DNA of 64,000 nt, taken from NCBI GenBank assembly GCA_003255025.1, contig QANY01005532.1, positions 62,001 to 126,000 of the forward strand, written 5' to 3'. Source of the stretch: Datisca glomerata. Its lineage: Eukaryota; Streptophyta; Magnoliopsida; Cucurbitales; Datiscaceae. A model generated the notes under the pieces. It was not told where the DNA came from, made no database searches, and saw only the letters and a list, made by a program, of their open reading frames with translations. The first letter of the stretch is position 1; the number at the start of each line of letters is the position of its first letter. A program made the position numbers and the translations under genes. Shown piece by piece: positions 45,875 through 57,639 of the stretch.

Positions 45875-46790
45875 ATGGCACCATGTAATCGTATTGGAAG
45901 TGCTGCTTCCCCTGCGGGAGAGGAGCAGAACATATGGGGAAATTTTCAAGAATTTTTGCAATCTCTAATGCAATGGAGGGAAGCTGGTCGTAGGGAACAC
46001 AACACATGTGGAATCAATGAAGTGGTAGCTCAGTTTAGAAAGCTGTACCCACCTTAGTTCGATAATACTTCAGATGATGCAGTTGTAGCAGAAGGATGGA
46101 TTTCTGAGATTGAGGTTTCCTTCACCTTTTCAAAATATGAGGACCATCACAAGGTCTCATGTGCAACCTTTATGCTGAAGAAAGATGCTATGCATTGGTG
46201 GGGACTAACGAAGAGGACGTGGAATATTGATGAGAATCCGATCACATGGAGTCGATTCAAAGAACTTTTCTATGAGAAGTATTTTCTTATTACTGTGAGA
46301 CAAAGTAAGGAGGCAGAGTTTATCAGCCTTACTCAAGGTACCATGACTCTGATGCTATATGAAAGAAAATTTGAAAAGTTGTCTCGCTTTGCTCCACACC
46401 AGGTGGACACTGAAGAGAGAAAGGCACATCATTTTCAGAGGGGCTTGAGGCCAGGTATCAGGAAGCATGTGGAGTATTGAAATTAAAAACTTATGCTAAG
46501 GTACTTCAAGCAGCTCTTGTCTTAGCGGTGGACACCACATCCACTTTGCATCAGGAACGTAAGGATCATAACACCTTTTTGAAGAGGAAATGTTCTGGAA
46601 AAGAAGCTTAGAAGACCAACATGAAAAAATGGTCATTTTCTTGGGCAGAGATCAATAATTAGGGTACTTTGGCAACACTCATTCTGGTTTATGCCATTGA
46701 GCAACTGAGCATGTTTTCGATGTTGCAAGATGGACACTTTTTAAAGGACTGTCCCGAACTCAAGGAGAAGCCAAAGGGTCAAACATCTGG
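45875..46790 (+). pseudogene. Tekay-type gag
   Basis: Begins MAPCNRIGSAASPAGEEQN at 45875, with a stop after 60 codons. It continues in frame VVAEGWISEIEVSFTFSKYE, then MLKKDAMHWWGLTKRTW, ITWSRFKELFYEKYF and FEKLSRFAPH, the classic chromovirus capsid. The zinc knuckle is degenerate near 46715-46760 (only HFLKDCPELKEK remains clear). At least three stops or shifts. Confidence 0.85.
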
Positions 46791-47020
46791 AATAAAGACC
46801 AAGGTCCAAGGGAGAGTGTATGTCATCACGAAGGGCGAAGCTGAAGAAGAGGTTACAATGGTGACATGTACCATATTTATCCTTGGTTATGCAACTTTTG
46901 CTCTAATTGACTCTGGTTCCACACATTCATTCATATCTTATGCATTTGCTCAGAAATCAAAAGCCAAATCTTTTCTTTTAGACTATGAATTATGTGTGTC
47001 AACTCCATCTGGAGTAACAT
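46791..47020 (+). pseudogene. Tekay-type protease, N-terminal part
   Basis: Reads GRVYVITKGEAEEEVTMVTC, then FALIDSGSTHSFIS with an intact D-S-G, ending at STPSGVTL where an 808-bp insertion interrupts it. Confidence 0.85.
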
Positions 47021-47828
47021 TGTGAACTAGTCTAATACGGAACCTCTAGGAATAAGCTTGAGAACCCCTTTAGGTGTACAAACCCTCAAAGCATTAACAT
47101 GAAAACCCCGGAAACCAATTCGACAACAACCCCTAAGAAAGACTAGAAAAATAGATTTCTTAGATAGATGATCAAGAACTAGAATAAAGAAAACATGTTT
47201 CTGAAATCTAATTTTGAAACACTCCACAAGAAGGTTATCAGTCTACTTGAATATTTCTTAATGCATGTATTCTACTCAAGAATACAAAGATAAAAGAAAA
47301 AATGAACTTTAGGTTTTTAAATAATAAATTCTGGCCCTAAAACATTCTACCAAGGCATATTTATAGCCTTTACAAAGTTTCATAAAAACGAAGGTTTCCT
47401 AAAAACCTTTAAACACAAAAATCAAAAACTTAATAATTAAGAATAGACTATATTAAGCAAAATAAAACTAATAGACTCTAAATAAAGTAAAATTTTGTCT
47501 AGTCCAATAGAAAACATAAAAAGTGGTCCATTACATACTTAATTAAACCCATTAGTAACTTGGACTTGAATTAAGTTATATTGAACTCGAGTTCCACTTG
47601 TACCAAAGCTTTGGTGTCCTTGTAAACCTTCACTAGCTGAATTAACGAAGCCTTGAAAATGGTGGTTAAGGCTTGTTGAACCTTCTTAGACCGCGACCAT
47701 GTTATTGGTCCTTGAGGCATACTAATTGGACTAAAAACCTCTTGAACTTGCTCTTTGCCTTCTTGATCATGATCATCTTCAAGATATTGAATCCTTGAAA
47801 CTTGGTGTGTAGGTTGATCCTTAACACA
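47021..47828. mobile_element. 808-bp LTR-like insertion in protease
   Basis: Protease reads up to GVTL at 47020 and resumes KFCELCIPEKNLTGTLIVF near 47835. The insert runs from TGTGAACT to TTAACACA, short inverted ends of LTR type. It has no protein-coding sequence. I see no exact target duplication. Likely a solo LTR, orientation unknown; boundaries uncertain by a few bases. Confidence 0.6.
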
Positions 47829-48487
47829 GTCAAGCTGTAAAGTTTTGCGAGCTTTGTATTCCTGAAAAAAACCTGACTGGCACTCTTATAGTATTTGATA
47901 TGTGTGATTTCGATGCAATTTTGGGAATGTATTGGTTGGCAGCGTACACGCTAATGTATTGTGTCACGAACGAGATGTGTTGTTCAGACCTCTAGGCATG
48001 CTTGAATTCATGTTTAGGGGCTCAAACTCCCATGCACCACCTCGTATCATCTCACCATTAAAGGCAAAGAATCTTATTGATAATTGTTGTTGGGGTAATC
48101 TCGCTAGTTTTGTGGTTATACCTAAAGTGGAACTGTCATTAGAAAATATTGTTGTGGTTAGAGATTACCCTGAATTTTTTCTTGATGATCTTCCAGGCCA
48201 TCCCCCAGATCGGGAGATTAACTTCAACATTTAGCTTATTACCGATACTGCCCTATCTTAAAGGCACTGTACGGATGGCACTAGCAGAGTCAAAAGAGTT
48301 GAAAGGGCAATCGCAATAAATCTTGGACAAGGGATTCATCTAACCGAGCATATCACCTTGGGGAGCACCGGTCCTATTTGTTAAAAAGAAGGACCGATCA
48401 ATGAGAATTTGTATTGATATTCAGAGCTGAACAAGGTCACGACTAAGAACAAATATCCACTCCCAAGGATTGAAGATTTGTTTGATT
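47829..48487 (+). pseudogene. Tekay-type protease C-terminus and RT start
   Basis: The protease end reads FDMCDFDAILGMYWLA. The linker contains ENIVVVRDYPEFFLDDLPGHPPDREINFNI (47932-48234, given in parts: DLPGHPPDREINF). RT begins with MALAESKELKGQ, then SPWGAPVLFVKKKDRSMRIC, and stops at [14 protein letters not shown] (48487), where it abuts the right LTR. The catalytic residues of RT, RNase H, integrase and chromodomain are all missing. Confidence 0.84.
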
Positions 48488-48498
48488 ATTTTATCCTT

Positions 48499-50408
48499 TG
48501 TTTTCGTTCATGTAGATGAATAACTCAAGTTGAGGTACCAACACCTAGAGCTGTAATTTGATTTATACGATCTTTGGTCGAAGATGCATGTAGGTTAAGT
48601 TCTTATCTCTTTACTTAACCAGAAAAAAAAATAGATTCATGAAGTAATAACTAGAGATTTCATTGGCATTAATCATTACATCATTGGATCTTTAGAGACA
48701 GCAAAGAACTTGATATCACCCATCCCTACAACTATTTTGTAACTGTCTTTTTTTATATTTAGCCTGTCTTAGTGAATTGAATCTATAGGTGTAAGCCATA
48801 TTGATTTACATTGTTTTGATGATTATTTCATTTGGGTAGATGAGAAATATTTGGTGCCACTGTCAAAATTTATAGATGGATGACCTCAATTGATATGTTC
48901 ATTGCCTGTAATCAATCTGAAAAAAAAACTGTATAATAGTAAATAAAAAAACGAACTTAGTTCAAGATACCTCCTTATTTAACTATTTCACGGATAAAAG
49001 GTAATAGAATTTTAATTGAAAGTTTGACATGTGATAGGTATAAGCTACCATAGTGTGTTTGTAAGCATATTGTTGATTATAAACATTTGATGATTAACTG
49101 ATGGTATCGTATAGCATATACATAGATACATAAAAAAGAGATGTTAGAGATCAGTTACATCACATAAGAGAAATAGCAAATGATTTATTTTTTATATACG
49201 TTACTTTAATTACATTAAGTATTGTTAAGTACAGAATTAGTGTCACCAACTTAGAAGACTCAAGTTTCATGTTATGATAATGTTCTGGCCATAAGCAAAA
49301 GATTGAAAAATGCAATCTTAATCTTTATTATAAAGTTTCAATTGCAATGACTATTAAGGGTCTAAAAAAAATTGCTTGACGAATAGTGAGAAATTAGAGA
49401 ATTTTGTTGGACATTTCAGGTTCATTAGTTCATTCAACTTGTTTTATTCAAGTAACCAGGTAAGTAGAATTTACACATACTGAAAATATTGGCCATAATT
49501 TGAAAATCATAATAATGAAATGTTTCATCGCCGTGTTCTATTTGTTATCTTAGAAACTATATTTGATCGGATTGATTTTCCTGCTTATCTATATACTTTC
49601 ATAAGTATTTGTATTATGATAAACTTTGTTATGTTATGTTTGCATCTAATCTAAGAAATCTTAGAACTCTCTGTATTTCATGTAGAATTTATTGCCCATC
49701 CTTTGATCTGTATCCAACTTATCTATAGGGTAAGAAACTCTGTATATACTATGCTCTGGTTAGACTTTTGGGAAGACAATCTGTAATTGGTTCCACCTTA
49801 GTGATAAGGTGCGGATAAGTACGTGTGGGTGAGTCCACTAGTATGTCCCTCATGAGCTAACATCTATGTTTTTGTCTGTTGGTGTGGCAATAGTTCTACT
49901 ATGGAAGTCTGCCAACGTCCTCTTTTCCTCTTAAAATTTTGATAAGATAAATTTTCTGTTGAGAATTCTATCTATGCTTATGATTTGAAAACTATATTTA
50001 TGTTAATGAATGAGCTAATTGTTTTATGTGTATGTGAGTGCTAAGTAGGTGTAAATTTCTGCTTACTGAGTTCTTTACTCATTTATTATTTATTATTGTT
50101 TTTAGATGATGAGGTTGTTGCAGTCAATGAGTGATGCTAGAATTTGGCATTGGGCGGGGTTTTCTTTAGATTGTCTTTTACAATATAAATTTTGAATAAA
50201 TGTTTTAAAGACTTTAGTAGGGTTAGCAATTGACTTATGAATAAGGTTTTCTAATAATTTGATGATATTCAATTTATTTTAAAAGTAAAGTAATATTTTG
50301 TTTATACTATTTTTGTGAATTAAATTTTATCGATTTCATTAAAACCTTTCTTTCATGTGGAATTTTTAAAATACCATTTTACCCTCAATTTGTGTTTGGG
50401 GTGTGACA
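48499..50408 (+). repeat. 3' LTR of Tekay-type element
   Basis: Partner of 43769-45652. It follows the truncated RT directly. The 8 bp before both LTRs are similar (TTATCCATT and TTATCCTTT), so microhomology may mark the deletion junction. It ends GTGTGACA at 50408, followed by sequence of another LTR. Confidence 0.87.
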
Positions 50409-51051
50409 ACTAAGTCAAGTGACCAGGACTTGAGTGAACGTATGGTTGCCTGGGAATGCTTGGTAGGCTATGGTCTGGTAAGATTAAGGGTGAGGCTACG
50501 CTGTGTTGGAAAGGACATACGTCTTCCAATATGGCCACTTGAATACTAAGGGTGTGCTACCTTCCCACCTTGGGAAGGGGGTTTATTCTTAAGAGCTCCC
50601 TTTGAGAGGAGGCTTTGGGTAGATGTCGCTCCTGAGCCCCATCGCCTTGGCATGTTCCCCCAAAGTCATTCTGCACCGCGGCCACTCTACGAGACCCATG
50701 TAGTGTCCATGGTTTGGCACGCGTGAGATCCTCCCCTTTCCATCTCATCACGGTTAGCCGAGGTTGTATGCTTGGATAAGCGAGCTCATAAATAATCAAG
50801 GGATTAGTTACGGTGGTCCACTTTATGTCATCTATAAAAGGAGGTCTTCTCCTTCATTTGAACAACAAGAAAACCCTAGAGAGAAAGAGCCCCATTCCCT
50901 TCCACAGAGAGCATTTTCCACCTCCCTTGAGTGTTTAGAAAGCTCTCCCTTCATCTTCCAGTGTCCTCTCAAGCATTCTTAGGTACTACTCTAGTTACTT
51001 GCTAGGGATTGGACCAAACCTGTAATCACTCTCACGATCTTTGTATCTACA
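50409..51051 (+). repeat. 5' LTR of Tat element, 5'-truncated
   Basis: Matches 59496-60101 of the complete LTR. Shared blocks include TTACGGTGGTCC, ATAAAAGGAGGTCTTCTCC (TATA-like ATAAAAG) and GAAAACCCTAGAGAGAAAGA. It ends TGTATCTACA. The missing 5' part was lost where the Tekay-type LTR abuts it. Confidence 0.88.
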
Positions 51052-51070
51052 TTTGGCGACTCCAGTAGGG
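51052..51070 (+). other. Primer binding site of Tat element
   Basis: TTTGGCGACTCCAGTAGGG directly after the LTR, the type of primer site seen in Ogre/Tat elements (tRNA-Arg is the usual assignment). Confidence 0.75.
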
Positions 51071-51132
51071 AGTTATTTATCATTCTAGTAAGTTCTTCTT
51101 TCGTTCTTGTTTTCTTTCTTTAGAGAACCACC

Positions 51133-52880
51133 ATGGATGGAAGTGGAAAAGGAAGGGTAGCTCTATCATGCACGAAGGGAGATGGACCATTACTTAATGA
51201 TGAACGTGGCCTAGAGGAGGAGAACACCTCTCACGAGCCATCACCGGCTACTCCATGGATGCAAGTGCATGAACAAGCTGAAGCCATGCGGGAGGTCCAA
51301 GCTTCTAACACCAAAATGAGGAGAATCATTGATACACTGACTTCATAAAGCTTATTCACTACAACAGTTACCATCGTCACTTCCACGCTTGGGAACATGC
51401 GCTAAACCAACCTCCATCATGGGTGTTCAGCCAACCTCCATCGTGGGTGTTCAGCCATCCTCCATCATGGGTGTTCAGTCGTCCTCCGTTGTGGGTGTTC
51501 ATCCATCATTCGTTGTGGGTTCTCAACCACAAACATTTTCCTAGAACCAAGCTTAACTAAATATTCAAGGTAATACTCAAATCATTGTATGAACCAGCAC
51601 TGTACTACCACCCCCACCATTCATAATCGGTAGTTTACCTAGACCCACCGCCATTGTCAATGCCTCACCTCCAGAAAATCTCAATCCCATCGCTACCCTA
51701 GCTATCGCGATAGCATAATCCAATCTTACTCCACAAACAATACCCAAGTTGGGAGTATCTCTTTCATTACCCATGAAGCTCTTCAGAAAATGCTTCAAGA
51801 AGAGAGAGTGAGAGCATCTCTAAGTCCGATGTTGACTTCAAGCATCCATATTTGATTGCTCTAGCTCTGAGACCTTACCTGAAGGACTACGCATCTCCAA
51901 AGTTTTGAAAGTAAAATGGTAGAAATGGGTGTGCTAAGGAGCATGCGATACATTTCATTGACGGCATGGGGCCTTAATGATTATGATGAGTCAATGAGTT
52001 TGAGGGAGTTTTCAAAGTCCTTGATGAAACGAGCCTACACCTAGTATGCGAGCTTACTGCCAGATTCGATCTTGATGTGGGTGCAAAGGGTGTTGACCTT
52101 ATTGGAATTTTTTTTTGTCATATAGGAAAAGACTAGCATCTTGGATCTTGAAAGGAAAAAACCCAATGACAAGCTTGTATCATACATTCAACGATTCAAG
52201 GAGAAAACCATGGACTGTCAAGAGGATTTCAAGGAGGAGACTCTTGTGGAAATGTGAATTGGGGGAATGCTGGACAATTACAATGTCTACTTTGAGAATC
52301 TGAGGATTGTCACATTTGCTCGCTTGATAGAGTCATCAAAGAGAACAAGCGCTTCCGTGCGCAAGCCACAACAACCGGAGAGAGGCGACTATCACTACCG
52401 CCCTTGGAGACCCTTCGCATCACGCTAACATCCTCAAGTAGCGGTCACACAACCATAAGGGCATGGTCGCAAGAAATGCATGGATGAGAGAAATGACCAA
52501 CCATCTTTCCCTTGCACCGCATATAAGGTGGAAACACTAGTGGACGTGTGGATTAAGGACAAGGAAATTACCTTATCTTGGGTCGGCGTGTTACCTACAA
52601 GGGAGGAAGTAACTCCCCAAATTGTTGCTTCTTTCATCGCACCACAACGTACCTCACCCAAGAATGTAAATTTTTTAGGAGGTTCTTTGATGAGAAATTG
52701 AAGAAGGGTGAGATCATTATCGAAGTTGTCGGACTTGTGGATCCACTTCCTTTCCCTCAACATGCCAATATCAACATGATTAGTGCTGGCGGAATGAGAT
52801 GTACATTATATGTGACCATAGTAGAGGTGGTAGATGAGGAAGCGACCATAGGGGTAGACGCCGCCTTCATAGAAAACTCT
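51133..52880 (+). pseudogene. Tat-type gag
   Basis: Starts MDGSGKGRVALSC at 51133. An octapeptide repeat follows (51407-51526). The capsid part near 52130-52330 is readable across shifts: LERKNPNDKLVSYIQRFKEK, TLVEMCIGGMLDNY. The nucleocapsid (about 52630-52790) has FFHRTTTYLTQECKFFRRF and DEKLKKGEIIIEVV, a Tat-type knuckle. Stops and frameshifts occur in at least four places, and the N-terminal 71 codons end in a stop. Confidence 0.78.
51407..51526 (+). repeat. 24-bp tandem repeat x5 in gag
   Basis: Five exact-length 24-bp units starting CCAACCTCCATCATGGGTG. In one frame they encode an eight-residue repeat of the form PTSIMGVQ. Length is strictly kept, so the repeat expanded while coding. 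Confidence 0.9.
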
Positions 52881-53264
52881 TAAACATAAGGACTTGTAAG
52901 AACCTTTTTGATACGCTCAGATTGGATGATGTTGTACGACGTCAAGTCTCCAAAACGCTATCTAATGTTGCACAACTGCAATTGAGTAGGATGAGGTGGA
53001 ATGAGGAGAGTGATATCACATTCACCAATTCTGACCGCCATGTCAAGAGGATGAGGCACAACTACACCCTCTATATGGCAATGATCAATGGTTTATGCTG
53101 AGCACACCCTATTAGATAGGAGGATCATGAGTGAATGTCATGTCTTACGCTACCTTCAAGGCGGTGGGCATCCCAGAGAAAAGAGTAGTGCAAAAATCAA
53201 TCGTTGTCACGGGTTTCTCATCAGCAAGTGTGAAGACAATGAGTTATATTAATGTGGAGTTACA
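52881..53264 (+). pseudogene. Tat-type protease remnant
   Basis: The distal protease is readable at about 53144-53264: ATFKAVGIPEKRVVQ, then SIVVTGFSSASVKT and MSYINVELQV. Upstream parts are scrambled by stops. It runs straight into the GA microsatellite. Confidence 0.75.
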
Positions 53265-53525
53265 AGTTTAGAGAGAGTGAGAGAGAGTGTGTGAGTGAGA
53301 GGGAGCGAGAGAGAGAGGGAGTGAGAGAGAGACAAATAGAGAGTGAGTGAGAGGGAGAGAGAGAGAGGGAGGGAGGGAGGGAGAGAGAGAGACAGAGAGA
53401 CAGAGAGAGAGAGAGAGAGAGTTTGAGAGATAGAGAGTTTGAGAGAGAGATAGAGAGTGTGAGTGAGAGAGGGTGAGAGAAGCGACAGAGCGTGTGAGAG
53501 AAAAAGAGAGAGCGAGAGAGAGTCT
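53265..53525. repeat. GA microsatellite (~260 bp)
   Basis: Imperfect GA repeat with GTGT and GGGA interruptions. The long Ser/Leu frames on the minus strand are artefacts of it. Confidence 0.95.
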
Positions 53526-53837
53526 CCACTCTCACGCCCCAAGACCGTTATCCTTTGGGTCAACCTAACAGTCGTAATCGGACTCGAATGGTCAGTTGAT
53601 CCTAAGACTGTGAATAACATTCTAAACTATTTTAGAAGAGTTTATTTGGAAGACCCCTCTGTTCTTACTGTTCTTACGTTAACAATAGTTCTAGGACTTT
53701 AGTAAATTATAAACACACTTTAACTAATAGAGAAAACTTTCATTCATTCATTAAATTCAATAATATAAATTGTTAGAAAAATAACTAAATAATCATAAAT
53801 AGTTATTACACCTGACTTTATGGAGATAATTTCAACA
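53526..53837 (-). mobile_element. LTR-like fragment A (start ATGTTGAAATTAT)
   Basis: On the minus strand the sequence from 53837 begins TGTTGAAATTATCTCC, then AGGTGTAATAACTATTTATG. Its first ~55 bp match the start of the segment at 55187. The rest contains AGTCCTAGAACTATTG and AACGTAAGAACAGTAAGAAC. It resembles the start of a copia-type LTR but has no second end here. Confidence 0.5.
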
Positions 53838-54503
53838 TAAGCGGCCACTTGGCACACTTATACTTTTTTTCATGTTCTGTGTCTAAGCGGCCACTTGGCA
53901 CACTTAGACTTTTTTTCATGTTCTGTGACTAAGCGGCCACTTGGCACACTTAGACATTTTCCTTACTTTGTGTTTAAGTGGCCACTTGACACACTTAGAG
54001 TTCTTTTCTATTTTATGTCTAAGCGGCTGCTTGACACACTTAAATTTTTTTCTTATTTTGTGTCTAAGTGGCCGCTTTGCACACTTAGATTTTCTTTTTT
54101 TGTTTTGTGTCAAGTGGTACCTTGGCGCGCTTAGACTTTTTTTTTCTTACTTTATGTCGATGTGGCCGCTTGGCACACTTAGAATTTTTTCCTCTTTTTT
54201 GTCTAAATGGCCAATTGACACACTTAGACTTTTTTTCTTATTTTGTATCTAAATGGCCGTTTGACACAATTAGATTTATTTTCTGTTTTATGTCTATGTG
54301 GCCACTTGGCATACTTAGACCTTTCTCCTTGCTTTATGTCTATGTGGCCACTTGGCACACTTAGACTTTGTTCCTTGCTTTGTGTCTAAGTGGCCGCTTG
54401 GCACATTTAGACATTTTTTTTCCATTTTGGGTCTAAATGGCTGCTTGGCACACTTAGACTTTTTTCCTTACTTTGTGTCTAAGTGGCCGATTGGCACACT
54501 TAA
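53838..54503. repeat. 46-bp minisatellite, 15 copies, with palindromic core
   Basis: Fifteen units of 45-46 bp on the pattern TAAGCGGCCACTTGGCACA + CTTAGAC + T-rich spacer + TTTGTGTC. The core TAAG(C/T)GGCCACTTGGCACACTTA is an imperfect 23-bp palindrome in each unit, and the T-rich spacer varies most. Unit-to-unit differences are mainly substitutions. Reading frames through it have a repeating Leu-Phe-Phe pattern and no coding support. Confidence 0.95.
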
Positions 54504-55187
54504 GGGAGGGAGAGAAACTAGTTTTTTCTACTCTGTGTAATCACACACTGTGTTAGGGTTAGGGATGCAACCCAATTTCCATCCCTTATATAACAATTAC
54601 AAAATTTGCACATATACTCCTATATTGTAAATGATCGAAAATTCACTCCTCAATATTTCCTATTGCCAAAAATTTCATATCTCCCTCGAGGCAATGTTGT
54701 GTCCAAATTCATCAATTCAAATTGATAAATTAAATTGATCTCCATCAATTAATTAATTCATTTCTTTTATTTACTAATTATCCAACAATTACAAAATAAC
54801 CAAATAATTAATTTGAACATCAATTACTTGCTCTTCACTAATTAAGTGACTTCACCCATCACATGTGGGTTTGAGAAATATACCTTGGTCCAAAATACAT
54901 TTTTGGTCCAATTAGTGTTTTTCATTCCTGTCCTTATGAGCTACTCTTGAGACCGAATGGACCCACATAAATAAAGTTATACTCGACAAATTTATCTCCA
55001 TAAATTCCTGACCTATTTAATCCTGACATCGTACGACTCCACTATAAGTCCGATGCCGGATGAACTCTCGATTCATGCGCGCTACATTTTCCGTTGGTGC
55101 AAATAAATTCTTTTACCTTGAATATTTACTAAATATGCATAAATAGTTATTACACCTTACTTTTTTAGACATAATTCCAACAGTTTC
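54504..55187 (-). mobile_element. LTR-like fragment B (start TGTTGGAATTATG)
   Basis: The minus strand from 55187 begins TGTTGGAATTATGTC, then AGGTGTAATAACTATTTATG, shared with fragment A. It continues with LTR-like, gene-free sequence (TATATAAGGGATGGAAATTG near 54585) to the edge of the minisatellite. It probably forms, with the minisatellite and fragment A, a composite insertion into the Tat element. Confidence 0.5.
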
Positions 55188-55189
55188 TT

Positions 55190-56978
55190 CACCACAGGCT
55201 TGTGTCCGCGCTAACTCTTGATCAGTTTCTAAAGGCACCATCTTGGATTTTAACCTAGGAGCAACACTTAATGTGATGTCACCTTTATAAAACTTGATCA
55301 ATTTCAGGACGTCCACTAGAGAAGTTGAACATTTCACCCACTGTCCCATCAGACTTAACCAAAATGACTTCAACCTCAATGTTCAACGAAGGATACGAAA
55401 AGCGTGGGGGCACAAGCAATATGCGAGGGGCAGTGACCTCATAATCCTTATCATCCATCCATAACAATAATGATTTCTTTCCAACCGTGACAAAGTGAGC
55501 CTAAGGATTCCCTGGTCATGTCCAAAATGGCAAGCTACTCAGTTGCATTCATAACATGCAGATGTGATGTAGTTCCCATCTTCCCCATTATTTTTTCCAC
55601 CATTACAAGCAGAGTGGAAGGCGTCATGATTGTCACTAAGGTCTTATCAAGCCTGGTCAAATTGGAAGCAAACTCCTTACTGAGTACAATATCCCTCTCT
55701 ACCAAGGCCAGAGCACACACTAAACATAACCACTACAAACATCCAAGTAAGGACGGGGCCTAAAATAGCTGTATACATCAATATCCTGAGGCAAATTAGC
55801 ATGATGGGGAGTCCTGACCCAACATTAGGACCATGAGCGGGATGGCTCGGAAGGGTGCTTCCACTGCACATAATCAACATTCTGGGGTGGCACGGGATGA
55901 ACCACTCCCATACAAACATTTGTAAAAATGAGCAGTATGTGGTAATCTCATATCTCCCTAAGGACCTCTCTAGATCTTCATGAACAAGGTCAAGTGAGTA
56001 ATATAGGTTGTCCAAAAATATAGGCCTGTCAGTGGAAGCACGTGGACATTTACCATGTCCGTAGGCGTGCCTACAATGTCAAAAAAGGGGAACATGGTTA
56101 GAATAACTTGAAAAAAGAGAAAAGCTAAAAGACCATAATTATGAGAGAATCACCTCAAGACCCTTACGTTGTAGGTTGTATCTCGAAATCCACATGGATA
56201 AGAAAGTGGCCAACTCCACTTGACTATCCCTAAAAAAGACACCGTCAATAGGTGCACGCCTCTCAGAGACCTTTGGATTTTAATCAAAGTCTTTATCGAA
56301 GATTCAGATCCACCTTGAGAAGTTCACACTCTTGCCTCACTTTCCAGAGGAAGATGGCTTGTAGGAATTTTTTAAACCATCTTCAAGAAGAGCAACTACA
56401 TCATCCAACTTAGGCTCCAAATCACCAAAGAGATCATCATGGTTACTGAACATGGGAAGACACGATTAAATATGTACGTCCTCCAGCGTAGGGGTAAACT
56501 CCCCCCAAGCAGCAATGAAAGTGTGGGAGAAACCACACCACATGTGAAGTAACATATGGATTAGGAAGGCATCACGTTGGATCGACAACTTAGAAGTCAC
56601 CTCCAATGCTTTGAATATATCTGCCCTCTTCAACACTTCAACAGATGGTTTGTAATGACTCCCCAAGTGAATAGTGGAGATTGGGAAGTCACCACGAGCA
56701 TTCCTAAGGAATGGCATTAGTTGGAACTTGATAAACTCAACCTTAGCGTCCTTATTCTCCAATATAATTCTAGGAGTTACATCTCCCTCAATAGACTTTG
56801 TCATGCTTTTGAGCACACACTCAATAGTAGGCCACACCGTATACCATAGTTGCAGAGGAACCAATGGAGCTGGATTGCTTTTTCCCGTTGTAAGTTCAGT
56901 TTTTTGAGCAACCATGCGTACGAGCGAAGACCTGTAAAATAGGAGATACATGTAAAAAAGCAAGAAACATAGATACAT
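55190..56978 (-). pseudogene. Antisense plant-mobile-domain (PMD) ORF in Tat element
   Basis: The minus-strand frame 56978-56466 contains KRADIFKALEVTSKLSIQRD, then LLHMWCGFSHTFIAAWGEF and TPTLEDV, the PMD signature (family: plant mobile domain, PF10536). After a stop the same frame continues (GDLEPKLDDVVALLEDGL). From 56070 the next part is RPIFLDNLYYSLDLVHEDLE, then FLQMFVWEWF, also diagnostic of PMD proteins. A GT-AG pair (56153 to 56071, 83 bp) could be an intron between these parts. Further C-terminal sequence runs to about 55200 (DYEVTAPRILLVPPRFSYP). It lies antisense to the element's gag. Stops and shifts indicate decay. PMD is found in transposon-encoded and domesticated proteins; its role here is unknown. 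Confidence 0.78.
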
Positions 56979-57639
56979 TTGAAATTACTAAGCTAAAGCT
57001 CTCGATGAAATTCTTAAGGCCAAAGAATGTTAAAATTTTCCATATAGGGGTGGCGTATTGTGAATGCCCTATAGGGGAGGTGTGTTGTTTGTCTTCTTGA
57101 AATGAGCAAGTTGAAATTTGTTTTCCTTTGGGGGGAGGTGTGTTATTCATCCTCTTTAATGAAGGCAAGTTGAAATTTTTTGCTATAGCGGGAGGCATAT
57201 TGTGAATACCCTACAAGGGAGGCGTGTTTTTCATCCTATTTGAGGGAGGCACATGTTTCTTGATGATATAGACATATTCAAAATTTCCTATGAGAATACA
57301 TGTTGTGAAATTTTCTAAGGAAAAAGTTATTTAAAAGACATATCAGTTATGAAATTCTAGAAGGGGTTATTTAAGAGTTTCCTATTGTACCTACAATTGT
57401 AAATGGTGGAGTGCATGATGGAGGAATTGAGATTATAGCAACAAAATGATTAGAATAATGAGCTCACCTGAAAAGCAAAATCCAAGGTAGCGAGTTTGAC
57501 TCCTACTGGTTCACACGACGGTGACTCGATGGCCCACGGGAGCAAGATCTACAAATAAAATAAGAGTTTTGGTAAGATCAAATGAGTGTCAATTATGCTA
57601 TAATGGTTAACCTTGGTGACCCACTTGATGAGCCTTGGC

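Larger units (their letters stand above)
43769..50408 (+). mobile_element. Tekay/Del-type chromovirus, truncated within RT
   Basis: Two direct repeats of ~1.9 kb (43769-45652 and 48499-50408) begin TGTTTTCGTTCA and end GTGTGACA. A tRNA-iMet-type primer site follows the left one. The internal region has gag, protease and only the first part of RT, then joins the right LTR. The gag sequence and long LTRs fit the Tekay/Del clade. The 5-bp flanks (TCCAT left, ACTAA right) do not match, and the right flank is the truncated LTR of another element, so the copy probably results from recombination between two elements. Confidence 0.87.

Noticed and set aside
53249..53620. Ser/Leu-rich minus-strand frames
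   Set aside because: Translation of the GA microsatellite.
53838..54503. CRISPR-like array
   Set aside because: The whole 46-bp unit repeats, with no unique spacers, no leader and no cas genes, in a plant genome. It is a minisatellite.
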